Shown in pieces: positions 20,031 through 28,847 of a DNA stretch of 64,000 nt. How positions within the stretch are numbered: the stretch's first letter is position 1; each line of letters begins with the position of its first letter. This DNA is from Sporosarcina sp. JAI121 (GTDB lineage Bacteria; Bacillota; Bacilli; Bacillales_A; Planococcaceae). Below the pieces are notes generated by a model. The model did no database searches and was not told the DNA's origin. It was given only the letters and a program-made list of their open reading frames with translations. The stretch spans positions 186,001 through 250,000 of the forward strand of contig NZ_JACCCL010000003.1 of the NCBI RefSeq assembly GCF_013408665.1, in the 5' to 3' direction. Both the position numbers and the translations under genes were made by a program.

Positions 20031-20894
20031 ATGATCCAAATCGGTCTAACCGGTTGGGGAGACCATCCGGACGTATACGACTCCTCCTCCTCAAAAAAAG
20101 AGAAGCTAATTGATTATAGTGCGCACTTTCCAATTGTCGAACTGGATGCTACTTTTTATGCTATTCAACCGGAGCGCAATATTCAAAAGTGGATTGAAGA
20201 AACGCCGGACAACTTCCGGTTTATCGTCAAAGCATACCAGGGGATGACCGGACATCATCGGGGAGAACTGCCCTATGAATCTATCGATAAAATGTACGAT
20301 TTATTCCGGCTGTCTGTCACTCCACTTCGAGAAGCGGGTAAACTTGCGATGATCCTTGTCCAGTTTCCGCCTTGGTTTGATTGTACAAAAGGGAACGTTG
20401 AGGAAATCCGTTTTGTTTGCAGTAAATTGGCCGGGTTCGACATCGCTGTTGAATTTAGGCATCAGTCGTGGTATTCACCGGAATATCTTGATCGAACGTT
20501 AGCTTTTCTGGAGAGACTGAATGTAATCCATTCTGTTTGTGATGAGCCGCAAGCTGGCCTAGGAAGCATTCCACTGGTTCCGATTACAACCCGTTCGGAT
20601 AAAGTCTTATTCAGATTGCATGGCCGTAATGTGGCGGGATGGCGCAACACAACTGGCGATGATCAGGCATGGCGCAAAGTGAGATACTTATATAACTACA
20701 GTGACGCTGAACTAATGGAAATTCAGTTGGCTGTTCAAAAACTGCAAGAAGCAACTGATGAAGTTTTCGTCATTTTCAACAATAATTCCGGCGGGCATGC
20801 GGCACAAAATGCAAAACGTTTTCAGAAGATGCTCAACATCAACTATGAAAGTCTAGCGCCGAAACAGCTCGATTTTTTTGAGGGGGAATGGTAA
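20031..20894 (+). CDS. yunF: DUF72 family protein YunF
   Basis: A 287-residue DUF72 protein (TIM-barrel-like family). It begins with the typical IQIGLTGWGDHPDVY segment and contains FRFIVKAYQ, AMILVQFPPWF and the C-terminal NNNSGGHAAQNAKRFQ. Biochemical function is not established for the family. The ATG has GAAAGGGGG upstream. It is the first of a likely yunF-yunE-yunD-yunB cluster; in Bacillus subtilis the same genes are neighbours. Confidence 0.88.
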   Translation: MIQIGLTGWGDHPDVYDSSSSKKEKLIDYSAHFPIVELDATFYAIQPERNIQKWIEETPDNFRFIVKAYQGMTGHHRGELPYESIDKMYDLFRLSVTPLREAGKLAMILVQFPPWFDCTKGNVEEIRFVCSKLAGFDIAVEFRHQSWYSPEYLDRTLAFLERLNVIHSVCDEPQAGLGSIPLVPITTRSDKVLFRLHGRNVAGWRNTTGDDQAWRKVRYLYNYSDAELMEIQLAVQKLQEATDEVFVIFNNNSGGHAAQNAKRFQKMLNINYESLAPKQLDFFEGEW

Positions 20895-21718
20895 TGGAAT
20901 TTATCTTATTGGCCGTTATCGGTCTCACAGCAGGAATTATCGGGGCGCTTGTCGGGTTGGGCGGGGGTATCATTCTGGTGCCAGCGACGCTTTTCGTCGG
21001 CATCAATCTTGGTTTAATTGATGGAATTACACCGCAAAGTGTCGTCGGTCTTTCTGTTATCATGATGATTTTTACTGGTCTTGCATCTACATTGTCATTT
21101 ATGAAGGCGAAAACGATTGATTATCGGAGCGGACTCATCTTTTTTGCCGGGAGTGTACCCGGGACACTTCTCGGAGCCTTTGTCAATAAAGGGCTTGACC
21201 TCCCTGCGTTTAATCTTTCATTTGGAATCTTGCTGATCTTTTTGTCAACACTGCTCCTCGTCCGGGATTATTTAAAACCGGTCGGTTGGTTTGTTAAAAA
21301 TGGAAAACAAAGGACGTTCATAGATAAGATGGGCGAAACGCATCTATATGGTTATCCTATATGGTTTGCTTTACTGCTTACATTTGTTGTCGGTTTTTCA
21401 TCGGGGCTTTTTGGAATCGGAGGCGGCTCCATCATTGTTCCTGCAATGATTCTGCTCTTCCTGTTTCCACCGCATGTCGCGGTTGGCACGTCAATGTTCA
21501 TGGTGTTTTTATCAGCTCTTGTCAACTCGGTCACGCATATCTCACTTGGCAATGTGCCATGGCTTTATACGATTCCGGTCGTTCCGGCAGCCTATATCGG
21601 CGCTAAAATCGGAGCGAGGCTGAATCAGAAGATGAAATCGGAAACTCTTGTTATTGCATTACGAATTATCCTGCTATTACTTGGCATAAGATCTATTATT
21701 GACGGATTTATGGGGTGA
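20894..21718 (+). CDS. yunE: TSUP/TauE-SafE family membrane protein YunE
   Basis: A 274-residue polytopic membrane protein of the TauE/SafE (TSUP) family. The two internally repeated glycine-rich motifs GALVGLGGGIILVP and SSGLFGIGGGSIIVP mark the two halves. Such proteins export or import sulfite, sulfoacetate and related anions; the substrate here is unknown. The ATG at 20894 is chosen over 20888 because of its spacing from GAGGGGG. It overlaps the yunF stop codon. Confidence 0.85.
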   Translation: MEFILLAVIGLTAGIIGALVGLGGGIILVPATLFVGINLGLIDGITPQSVVGLSVIMMIFTGLASTLSFMKAKTIDYRSGLIFFAGSVPGTLLGAFVNKGLDLPAFNLSFGILLIFLSTLLLVRDYLKPVGWFVKNGKQRTFIDKMGETHLYGYPIWFALLLTFVVGFSSGLFGIGGGSIIVPAMILLFLFPPHVAVGTSMFMVFLSALVNSVTHISLGNVPWLYTIPVVPAAYIGAKIGARLNQKMKSETLVIALRIILLLLGIRSIIDGFMG

Positions 21719-21721
21719 CAT

Positions 21722-23098
21722 ATGGATCACAAAATCGAGACGATTCATTTCTATCATACAAATGATATCCACAGTCACTTTGAAAGCTGGCCGCAAATCA
21801 GCCGGCTTCTTTGTGATAAAAAGCGTGCGCATTCAATAAGAGGAGAAGCTTGTTATACATTCGACATCGGTGACCATGTTGACCGTTCCCATCCATTTAC
21901 GGAAGGAACAAAAGGGCTTGGGAATATAATGTTGCTGAATGAGGCAGGGTATGATGCGGTTACGATAGGCAATAACGAAGGAATCACGATGTCGAAAGAA
22001 GCGCTGTCCTGTCTTTATAATGACGCCCGATTCGATGTCATCCTCAGTAATCTATTGGAGGAGGATGGGAGACGTCCAGAATGGGCATTGCCCTATGTGA
22101 TCTATATCACAACGTCAGGAACGAGAATCGGTGTCGTCGGGGCAACTGCCGAATACAAAACCTTCTACTCAAAGCTCGGCTGGGAAGTGTTGCCGCCCCG
22201 CGAAAATGTAAAGAACATTGCTGAAAGTATAGCCGGCGAAACGGATCTCATTGTTTGTCTATCGCATATGGGTATTACTGAAGACGAAAAGCTCGCTGTT
22301 GAATGTCCGGAGATTGATGTCATTTTCGGAGCCCATACCCACCATCTTTTTCACGAAGGCAAGTTAATCGGTGAAACACTGCTGGCCGCAACAGGGAAAT
22401 ATGGTGAGTATGTGGGTCATGTCACAGTGAAATTTGATACGGTTACAAAAAGAGCACTCCAACTGGATGCAGAACTATTCAGGGCGGATTCTGTGAAAAG
22501 CGATGATGAGGACATTGAAAAAATAAACAATCTGATCTTAGCTGGAAAACAAGCGATGGAAGAGCAAGTCTTTTACAATCCTTCGCCCTTATCCCAAAAC
22601 CTGTTCGAGAATAGTCCGTTGTCTTCTTTCTTCGGAAGGGCGCTCATTTCATATACGAAAGCCGATTGCGCCATGTTCAATGCCGGCATTTTTCTTGGAA
22701 GCCTCGATAAAGGCTGGGTGACGAAAGAGGATTTGCATTCTTTGCTCCCGCATCCGATCAATCCGTGTTTACTTACGCTGGATGGAGAAGAGTTAATGGA
22801 GGTGTATGAGCTATCTTTGAATGAAGAGTGGCCCGGAATAGAAATCAAAGGCCTTGGATTCCGAGGGGTATTGATGGGGGCGATGATTCACGAAAGACTT
22901 TATAGAAATCGAAATGGGCAATTATTCGCCGGAAACCGGGAAGTTGTGACGGGGCAAAAATATACACTTGCGACACTGGATATGTTTACATTCGGATTTT
23001 TCTTCCCTTCCCTGAAGTATGCAGAGAAAGAATACTATATGCCGGAATTGATCAGGGATGTGTTGGGTTGGTACGGGACTGAATATAATTATGAATGA
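21722..23098 (+). CDS. yunD: metallophosphatase / 5'-nucleotidase family protein YunD
   Basis: A 458-residue protein of the UshA/5'-nucleotidase family. Metallophosphoesterase motifs are visible in order: NDIHSHFE, FDIGDHVDRSH, TIGNNEG, and later LSHMGI and GAHTHHLF. A C-terminal 5'-nucleotidase domain follows (about residues 290-450). There is no signal peptide, so it should be cytoplasmic, unlike secreted UshA. Its ATG is 4 bases after yunE. Confidence 0.86.
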   Translation: MDHKIETIHFYHTNDIHSHFESWPQISRLLCDKKRAHSIRGEACYTFDIGDHVDRSHPFTEGTKGLGNIMLLNEAGYDAVTIGNNEGITMSKEALSCLYNDARFDVILSNLLEEDGRRPEWALPYVIYITTSGTRIGVVGATAEYKTFYSKLGWEVLPPRENVKNIAESIAGETDLIVCLSHMGITEDEKLAVECPEIDVIFGAHTHHLFHEGKLIGETLLAATGKYGEYVGHVTVKFDTVTKRALQLDAELFRADSVKSDDEDIEKINNLILAGKQAMEEQVFYNPSPLSQNLFENSPLSSFFGRALISYTKADCAMFNAGIFLGSLDKGWVTKEDLHSLLPHPINPCLLTLDGEELMEVYELSLNEEWPGIEIKGLGFRGVLMGAMIHERLYRNRNGQLFAGNREVVTGQKYTLATLDMFTFGFFFPSLKYAEKEYYMPELIRDVLGWYGTEYNYE

Positions 23099-23100
23099 AC

Positions 23101-23140
23101 GGCTCCTCTCCTGCATAACGTATAGCAGGAGGAGTCGTTT
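23101..23140 (+). promoter_or_regulatory. hairpin overlapping the yunB ribosome binding site
   Basis: GGCTCCTCTCCTGC (23101-23114) pairs with GCAGGAGGAGTC (23125-23136) with one bulged base, and is followed by GTTTTG. It resembles a terminator for yunD, but its 3' arm contains the AGGAGGAG Shine-Dalgarno of yunB and the T-run merges into the TTG start. When folded, it would hide the ribosome binding site. Confidence 0.65.
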
Positions 23141-23910
23141 TGAAATTTCAGGGCCAGGTTACCAGAAAGACCAGGAAAAAGAAGCGTAAACTGTTACCCT
23201 TTCTTATTCCGACGATTGTGATTGCAGTCTTCCTCTTCTTTTATTTTGTCAATGCAAGACTTACTCCAATTTATATCCAATATGCAGAAGTGCAGACGGA
23301 GAAAATAGCCTCCCATGTTATCAATAAAGCCATCAATTCGAGAGTAGCCAATGTCCTTGATGTCAATGAAATCATTGTGGACGTACCGAACGAATCAGAG
23401 GGGGGGGCGGCGTGGAAATTCAATACGGAAATTATCAACAGGGTATTATCTGAAACACAAGGGCTTGTCGAGTCCCATCTCCAACAAGCCGAAGAGGGGA
23501 ATTTGGAAATGCTCCCTTCGGATAATGGTATTGAATTCGATCCGCAAGCGATGGAAAGCCATGGGGGGATAGTTTTTTTCGTGCCAGTCGGGCAAGCGGC
23601 GAATATTCCCTTACTTGGAAATTTGGGTCCCAAAATTCCAATCCGTTTCCACGTCATTGGCGAAGTCAGTGCGACGGTTGATACGGAAATCCGTCCTTTT
23701 GGCATTAATAGTGCTTATGTGGAAGTAAATATATTATTGACAGTAAACGTTCAAATCATCATGCCGCTTGCAACAGAGAAAAGTGTAGTTAAACAGAAGA
23801 TTCCGGTAGCAATAGGACTTATTCAAGGAACGGTCCCTCAAATCAATTATTCGGGGAGTGGAGATCAACCCAATTTACAGGTACCTATACTAGATTCCTT
23901 TGAACCATGA
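23140..23910 (+). CDS. yunB: sporulation protein YunB
   Basis: A 256-residue protein of the YunB sporulation family. A basic N-terminus (TRKTRKKKRKLL) is followed by one membrane segment at about residues 20-38, with a long presumed outer domain (NKAINSRV, FVPVGQAANIPLLGNLGPKIPIRF). In Bacillus subtilis yunB is needed for efficient sporulation and is expressed in the mother cell. It starts at TTG 23140. Its ribosome binding site lies inside a hairpin. Confidence 0.88.
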   Translation: MKFQGQVTRKTRKKKRKLLPFLIPTIVIAVFLFFYFVNARLTPIYIQYAEVQTEKIASHVINKAINSRVANVLDVNEIIVDVPNESEGGAAWKFNTEIINRVLSETQGLVESHLQQAEEGNLEMLPSDNGIEFDPQAMESHGGIVFFVPVGQAANIPLLGNLGPKIPIRFHVIGEVSATVDTEIRPFGINSAYVEVNILLTVNVQIIMPLATEKSVVKQKIPVAIGLIQGTVPQINYSGSGDQPNLQVPILDSFEP

Positions 23911-23959
23911 ATAAGGACTTGAAAATATCCCGGATTATTGATAGGCTTATAAAGGATTA

Positions 23960-24135
23960 GAAATATCGATTGGGTAGAGGCTGCATTGCTTATGAGTCAC
24001 ACACGCGAGATTGACACCGATGACCGTGCGTAAAAGGAAGCTTTGCCGAAGTTTGGTAGGATTGTCGAAATCTATCAGGCTGGGGTTGTTCCGAATAGGG
24101 ATAACACTGTCATACATCTTTGAACATGTATGATG
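23960..24135 (+). promoter_or_regulatory. L-box (lysine) riboswitch
   Basis: Conserved L-box blocks appear in order: GGTAGAGGCTGC, GAGTCAC, AAAAGGAAGCTTTGCCGAAG, TCAGGCTGGGGTTG and ACTGTCATACATC. These match the lysine aptamer core (GCCGAAG and the final CTGTCA in particular). The remaining part of the 380-base gap is the expression platform and terminator. Exact ends are approximate. Confidence 0.82.
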
Positions 24136-24193
24136 AGCTACAGGTCGTGTGTTAGATAAGCAGTATGATTTATCCAACAAACGAAACGTAGAT

Positions 24194-24247
24194 AAAGCCG
24201 GTTCCTGATTCACTCTGATGAGTGCAGTTAGCAACCGGTTTTTTTAT
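24194..24247 (+). terminator. L-box terminator
   Basis: AAGCCGGTT...AACCGGTTTTTTT encloses a second small hairpin (CACTCTGATGAGTG). The long T-run sits about 45 bases before the start of the downstream transporter, as expected for lysine-dependent attenuation. Confidence 0.8.
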
Positions 24248-24292
24248 TCCCCCTATATAGGGCCTCAAACCGACTAAATGGAGGAATAGAAG

Positions 24293-25864
24293 ATGATAGG
24301 AACATGGGTATCAATTTTACCACCATTAATTGCCATTATTATGGTATTTGCAACTAAACGAGTGCTGTTGTCGCTAGGAGCGGGGATAATATCAGGCGCC
24401 TTGCTGGCAGCGTCATTCGGCCCCGTTGAATCTTTGAAGAATTTATGGGAATCGGTTAAGGCTACTTTTTGGGATGGAGGACTTAATACAGGGAATATTT
24501 ATATTATCCTTTTCATCCTCCTCTTAGGAGTTATCACTGCTTTTGTTAGTTTGTCCGGGGGAAGCAGAGCATTTGCAGAATGGGCTGTGCGTCATATCAA
24601 AACAAAACGCGGTGCAAAATTGCTCACAGTATTTCTCGGAATTGCAATTTTTGTGGATGATTACTTCAATGCGCTGGCGGTTGGGCAAATCGCTCGTCCA
24701 ATCACAGATCAACACCGGATTTCAAGAGCGAAATTGGCTTACTTCATCGACTCGACTTCAGCACCAATCTGTGTCATTTCACCAATTTCAAGTTGGGGCG
24801 CCTTTTTAATCGGGCAACTGGCACTTATATTTGGCGGTGCAGCGGCAATCAACTATTCGCCATTATCCGCATTCGTTATGATGGCACCGATGAATTTTTA
24901 CGTTATCGCAACACTCGCAATGGTATTCTTCCTTGCATGGTCGAATCTTGATTTCTTTGAAATGAAGAAACACGAACAGCGTGCTACAGAAACAGGTCAA
25001 TTATTTGATCCAGCTAAAGAAATCCCGGGTCAATTGAAAGAAGAATTTCCTGTGCATCCGCATGGCCGTGTTCGGGATCTTGTGGCGCCGATTGTCACGC
25101 TCGTTGCAGTGACATTTGCTGTGATGATTTGGACAGGCTATCTAGAGGGGGGATCGATGAATATCTTGTCGATCTTTGAAAATACGAATGTTTCGCTGTC
25201 GTTGTTGGCGGGCGGAATAACAGCTACGCTACTTGCAGCAATTTTGTATACGCTACAGATGAAAAACAATGAAACGGCGAGCTATTCGCTTATGGGAAGT
25301 GCAATACTAAACGGCTCGAAGGCAATGATGCCGCCTGTTTTAATACTTATCTTTGCTTGGTCACTGTCGTTCTTAATCGGAAAACTAGATACAGGTATCT
25401 TCTTATCGGACCTCGTATTGAAATCGAATATACCGGTTACCTTCCTTCCTGTCATCATGTTTATTCTTGCTGGAATTATGGCATTTTCGACAGGAACGTC
25501 TTGGGGATCATTCGGTATTCTCATGCCGATTGCTGGAACAATTATGATTGAAGCGGCACCGGAAATGTTACTGCCTGCGCTGGCTGCAGTACTTGCGGGA
25601 GCTGTATTCGGAGATCACTCTTCGCCGATATCCGATACGACGATTCTATCTTCAACAGGTGCCGGATGTAACCATATCGATCACGTTTCGACACAGTTCC
25701 CTTACGCTTTGATTTGTGCAGGGGTGGCTACTGCCGGTTACGTAATTCTTGGCCTGACAGGTTCAATCTGGCTTGGGCTAGTAGGGGTAATCGCTATTCT
25801 TGCATTATTGTTTTCTGTTTGGACGATGAAAGCGAAAAAAGTGGCTGCACAGCAGTTGGTATGA
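24293..25864 (+). CDS. NhaC-superfamily transporter, probable lysine transporter LysW type
   Basis: A 523-residue polytopic membrane protein of the NhaC Na+/H+ antiporter superfamily. It has about 11-12 hydrophobic segments, the motif VDDYFNALAVGQIARPITD and the C-terminal GDHSSPISDTTILSSTGAGCNHIDHV typical of the family. An L-box upstream points to lysine as the substrate; an NhaC-type lysine transporter named LysW was predicted from L-box surveys (Rodionov and colleagues, recalled). Without the riboswitch it would be called an Na+/H+ antiporter. The ATG follows AATGGAGGAA. Confidence 0.85.
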   Translation: MIGTWVSILPPLIAIIMVFATKRVLLSLGAGIISGALLAASFGPVESLKNLWESVKATFWDGGLNTGNIYIILFILLLGVITAFVSLSGGSRAFAEWAVRHIKTKRGAKLLTVFLGIAIFVDDYFNALAVGQIARPITDQHRISRAKLAYFIDSTSAPICVISPISSWGAFLIGQLALIFGGAAAINYSPLSAFVMMAPMNFYVIATLAMVFFLAWSNLDFFEMKKHEQRATETGQLFDPAKEIPGQLKEEFPVHPHGRVRDLVAPIVTLVAVTFAVMIWTGYLEGGSMNILSIFENTNVSLSLLAGGITATLLAAILYTLQMKNNETASYSLMGSAILNGSKAMMPPVLILIFAWSLSFLIGKLDTGIFLSDLVLKSNIPVTFLPVIMFILAGIMAFSTGTSWGSFGILMPIAGTIMIEAAPEMLLPALAAVLAGAVFGDHSSPISDTTILSSTGAGCNHIDHVSTQFPYALICAGVATAGYVILGLTGSIWLGLVGVIAILALLFSVWTMKAKKVAAQQLV

Positions 25865-25877
25865 TTGTAAATGACTG

Positions 25878-25906
25878 GAAGCGGTGAGATATTCACCGCT
25901 TTTTTA
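25878..25906 (+). terminator. terminator after the lysine transporter gene
   Basis: AAGCGGTGA and TCACCGCTT pair around a 5-base loop, followed by a T-run. Confidence 0.88.
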
Positions 25907-25941
25907 TTATAAATATAATAGTTTTCTAACAAAAAAATGTT

Positions 25942-25970
25942 TTGACAATAGTCTGATAGGTGTATATACT
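25942..25970 (+). promoter_or_regulatory. sigma-A promoter for livJ
   Basis: A consensus TTGACA (25942-25947) and TATACT (25965-25970) with a 17-base spacer. It lies about 320 bases upstream of livJ, predicting a long untranslated leader. Confidence 0.75.
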
Positions 25971-26288
25971 AGGCATTAAGACCAAAAGAAAATATAAAAA
26001 GAAAAGCGTCCATCAAATTGGTACGTTGAAGTTGAAAAGGAGGGACAACCGTAAGTAAGAGTAATACTAAAATGTAAATTAGCCAAGTAATAAAGCGATT
26101 TTTTTGCAGAATTCTATCTGCAAACGATAAGTATAGAAAATTCGCTATGGACTGAATAGAAAGTTTGTTTTACAATGAGCTTGTAAGTAGAGAAAAAGGT
26201 ATTTCCAAATACGGTAGTCGGTAGTCATCTATCAGTCAATCGGCGCGCCTTAAATTGTCGGAAATATCAAACAAAAGGGGGATTTTTA
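25971..26288 (+). other. long livJ leader, function unknown
   Basis: About 310 bases separate the promoter from livJ. I see a strong Shine-Dalgarno-like AAAAGGAGGGA (26036-26046) with no start codon at useful spacing, and an AT-rich inverted repeat around TGCAGAATTCTATCTGCA (26105-26122). No T-box signature and no terminator before livJ is recognisable. Confidence 0.4.
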
Positions 26289-27479
26289 ATGAAATTGAAA
26301 AAGTTTGCAAGTGTGTTCGCGGCTTCCGCTCTCGCAGTCAGTTTATTGGCGGGATGCACGGGCGAGAAGGCTGAAGAAGGAAGCACGGGTGGATCGAAGG
26401 ATGTCGAAACGATTAAAATCGGAGTCAATCTTGAATTATCAGGTGCGGTTGCTTCATACGGTACTTCAGAAGCATCAGGAATTGACCTTGCAGTGGAAGA
26501 AATTAACGCAGCTGGCGGAATTGACGGTAAGGAAATCGAACTTGTAAAAGTTGATAATAAATCCGAGCCTGCCGAAGCTACGAGTGCTGCACTTAAATTA
26601 ATAACACAGGATAAAGTAATTGCGATAATCGGGGCAGCTACAAGCGGTGCTACTGTTGCACAAGCTGAAATTGCTAATAGCAACGAAACGCCACTTATCA
26701 GTCCATCTGGAACGAGCCCGACAGTAACAGTTAAAGAGGACGGAAGTGTAAATGAATTCGTTTTCCGTACTTCATTCATCGATCCGTTCCAAGGAACGGT
26801 TGCAGCAAACTTCGCAGCGAACGATCTTGGCGTTAAAAACGTAGCGATTTTCTCGGATAATGCAAGCGATTATTCAAAAGGTCTTGCGTCATCCTTCAAA
26901 AAAGACTTTGAAGCTGCAGGCGGTAAAATTGTTGCTGAAGAATCTTACGTAGCTAAAGACTCTGATTTCCGTTCAACGCTTACGCGTATTAAAGCAGCAA
27001 ATCCTGAATTCATTTTCATCCCTGGATACTATGAAGAAGTTGGATTGATCGTTAAACAGGCTCGTGAAATGGGTATTACTGTTCCACTAATGGGAGCAGA
27101 TGGTTGGGATTCTCCAACCTTGCTAAAACTAGCAGGTGCAGATGCGTTGAACAACACATTTACAACAAATCACTATTCATCTGAAGATCCAGATGGCATC
27201 ATTCAAAACTTCAACAAAAAGTTCAATGACAAATACAGTAAATCACCTGACGCATTTAATGCACTAGGATATGACACTGTTTATCTACTAGCTGATGCAA
27301 TTAAACGTGCAGGCGGTCCAGACTCTGTGAAGATTAAAGAAGCCCTAGCGGAAACAAAAGACCTTGAGCTTGTTACAGGATTGTATTCGGTTGATGAAAA
27401 CCATCACCCTATCAAATCTGCAACTATCCTTGAGTATGTAGATGGCGAACAAGTCTTCAAAACAAAAGTTAATCCTTAA
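26289..27479 (+). CDS. livJ: branched-chain amino-acid ABC transporter, binding lipoprotein LivJ
   Basis: A 396-residue type I periplasmic-binding-protein-like lipoprotein. The lipobox LLAGC has its cysteine at residue 23, then an acidic/Gly-rich linker and the Leu/Ile/Val-binding fold (KIGVNLELSGAVASYGTSEASGIDLAVEEINAAGGIDGK split over the first strand-helix-strand; IIGAATSGAT; NALGYDTVYLLADAIKRAGG). It captures branched-chain amino acids outside the membrane for LivHMGF. The ATG follows AAAAGGGGGA. It is separated from livH by 492 bases of structured repeats. Confidence 0.92.
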   Translation: MKLKKFASVFAASALAVSLLAGCTGEKAEEGSTGGSKDVETIKIGVNLELSGAVASYGTSEASGIDLAVEEINAAGGIDGKEIELVKVDNKSEPAEATSAALKLITQDKVIAIIGAATSGATVAQAEIANSNETPLISPSGTSPTVTVKEDGSVNEFVFRTSFIDPFQGTVAANFAANDLGVKNVAIFSDNASDYSKGLASSFKKDFEAAGGKIVAEESYVAKDSDFRSTLTRIKAANPEFIFIPGYYEEVGLIVKQAREMGITVPLMGADGWDSPTLLKLAGADALNNTFTTNHYSSEDPDGIIQNFNKKFNDKYSKSPDAFNALGYDTVYLLADAIKRAGGPDSVKIKEALAETKDLELVTGLYSVDENHHPIKSATILEYVDGEQVFKTKVNP

Positions 27480-27482
27480 ATC

Positions 27483-27710
27483 AATCACGTCTCGGCGTGA
27501 TTGCGTCCAGATTTTGAATTGAGCTTGCTCAATTAATTCCCTTCAAAATCTGTGACATCCGCCGGAGGCTTTAACTTTATTCAGCCGGTGTTTGAACCTT
27601 CGCTGAATTGTAGATTTCGTTCACATTTATCTAGCAAGTTATAGAAGTGAGAGACATCTGTAGCTGACGCTTCGCTTTCAGTATAAAAAGATTTGCTGAA
27701 TAAAGTTAAA
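27483..27710. repeat. structured intergenic repeat with inverted ends, livJ-livH gap
   Basis: In order: hairpin AATCACG/CGTGATT (27483-27502); stem CAGATTTTGAA/TTCAAAATCTG (27508-27552), which itself contains AATTGAG/CTCAATT; and a 16-bp inverted repeat TTTAACTTTATTCAGC (27570-27585) / GCTGAATAAAGTTAAA (27695-27710) bounding about 140 bases. No open frame is supported. It looks like a mobile or dispersed structured element. Confidence 0.6.
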
Positions 27711-27814
27711 ACTGCAGGAATGGGGGGAGGATGTCCTCTCCTTATTCCTTTTTTAATCCCTGGAAAATTATGAAGTCTCGTATGTGGATAACCTGCGAAA
27801 GGTGATATTTCACG

Positions 27815-27935
27815 TCTAGACTCCAGCGCCTAAGGGCTCGGGTCATATGCCACCCTGGCTAAGAGGCAAAGAACGCCTCATCGCCGGTCTGTCTTATGCC
27901 TGTCGCCCTTGACCAGGCGCTTGCGCTTTTGTTAA
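27815..27935. repeat. GC-rich repeat, livJ-livH gap
   Basis: A block beginning CTCCAGCGCCTAAGGGCTCG and ending GGCGCTTGCGCTTTT, unlike the coding sequence on either side. From memory, intergenic elements with these ends (AGCGCC...GGCGCTTGCGCTTTT) are scattered in Bacillaceae genomes. No second copy is seen in this window. Confidence 0.45.
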
Positions 27936-27971
27936 TCCCTATTTTAGAGCTGGAGAAGGAGTGAAAATTTC

Positions 27972-28847
27972 ATGGAATGGCTACAACAACTAATAAACGG
28001 TATTTCACTCGGAAGCATTTATGCATTGATTGCACTAGGCTATACGATGGTTTACGGGATTATAAAACTCATAAACTTTGCACACGGGGAAATTTTTATG
28101 ATAGGTGCGTTTATTGGCTATTTCTCGATTGCAGGATGGGGACTCGGATTTCTCCCAGCACTGCTGTTATCGATGGCTTCCTGTGCGATTATTGGTGTCG
28201 CCATTGAACGGATTGCTTACAAAAGATTACGGAATGCGACAAGAATCGCGGCATTGATCACTGCAATCGGGGTATCTCTTCTCATTCAAAATGGCGTCAT
28301 TTATATGCGCGGGGCGCAACCAGAAGCATATCCAGCGGTGTTACGAAATAAATCATTCGACTTTTTCGGCGCTCAAATCAGCAGCCAGTCCATATTGATT
28401 CTTTCTGTTTCTATCACACTGATGATCATCCTTCAGTTTGTTGTACATAAAACGAAAATCGGAAAAGCGATGAGAGCGGTTTCATACGACGCTGAAGCAG
28501 CTAAACTCATGGGGATTAATGTAGACAACACAATTTCGGCTACGTTTGCAATCGGGTCGGCCTTGGCTGGTGCGGCGGGCGTTATTTTCGGTATTTATTA
28601 TACAAAGATAGATCCGTTAATGGGGATTATCCCTGGTTTGAAAGCCTTCGTCGCCGCCGTACTTGGTGGAATCGGAATTATTCCGGGAGCCATGGCAGGG
28701 GGGCTTGTGCTTGGAGTTGTAGAAACGTTTGTCAGTGCACTTGGGTTCTCCCTATGGAGAGATGCGGCGGCTTTCGTTATCTTAATTTTAATACTCATTT
28801 TCAAGCCATCCGGGCTCTTTGGTAAAAATACACGTGAGAAAGTGTAG
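27972..28847 (+). CDS. livH: branched-chain amino-acid ABC transporter permease LivH
   Basis: A 291-residue polytopic permease of the LivH family. It opens with QQLINGISLGSIYALIALGYTMVYGIIKLINFAHGE in two adjacent segments, the family signature, and has the ATPase-contact region RAVSYDAEAAKLMGIN. It forms the membrane channel with LivM. The ATG follows GGAGAAGGAG. It is directly followed by livM. Confidence 0.93.
   Translation: MEWLQQLINGISLGSIYALIALGYTMVYGIIKLINFAHGEIFMIGAFIGYFSIAGWGLGFLPALLLSMASCAIIGVAIERIAYKRLRNATRIAALITAIGVSLLIQNGVIYMRGAQPEAYPAVLRNKSFDFFGAQISSQSILILSVSITLMIILQFVVHKTKIGKAMRAVSYDAEAAKLMGINVDNTISATFAIGSALAGAAGVIFGIYYTKIDPLMGIIPGLKAFVAAVLGGIGIIPGAMAGGLVLGVVETFVSALGFSLWRDAAAFVILILILIFKPSGLFGKNTREKV

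Noticed and set aside
25971..26288. T-box riboswitch upstream of livJ
   Set aside because: The GGGTGGNACCGCG T-box sequence and a terminator/antiterminator pair are not found.
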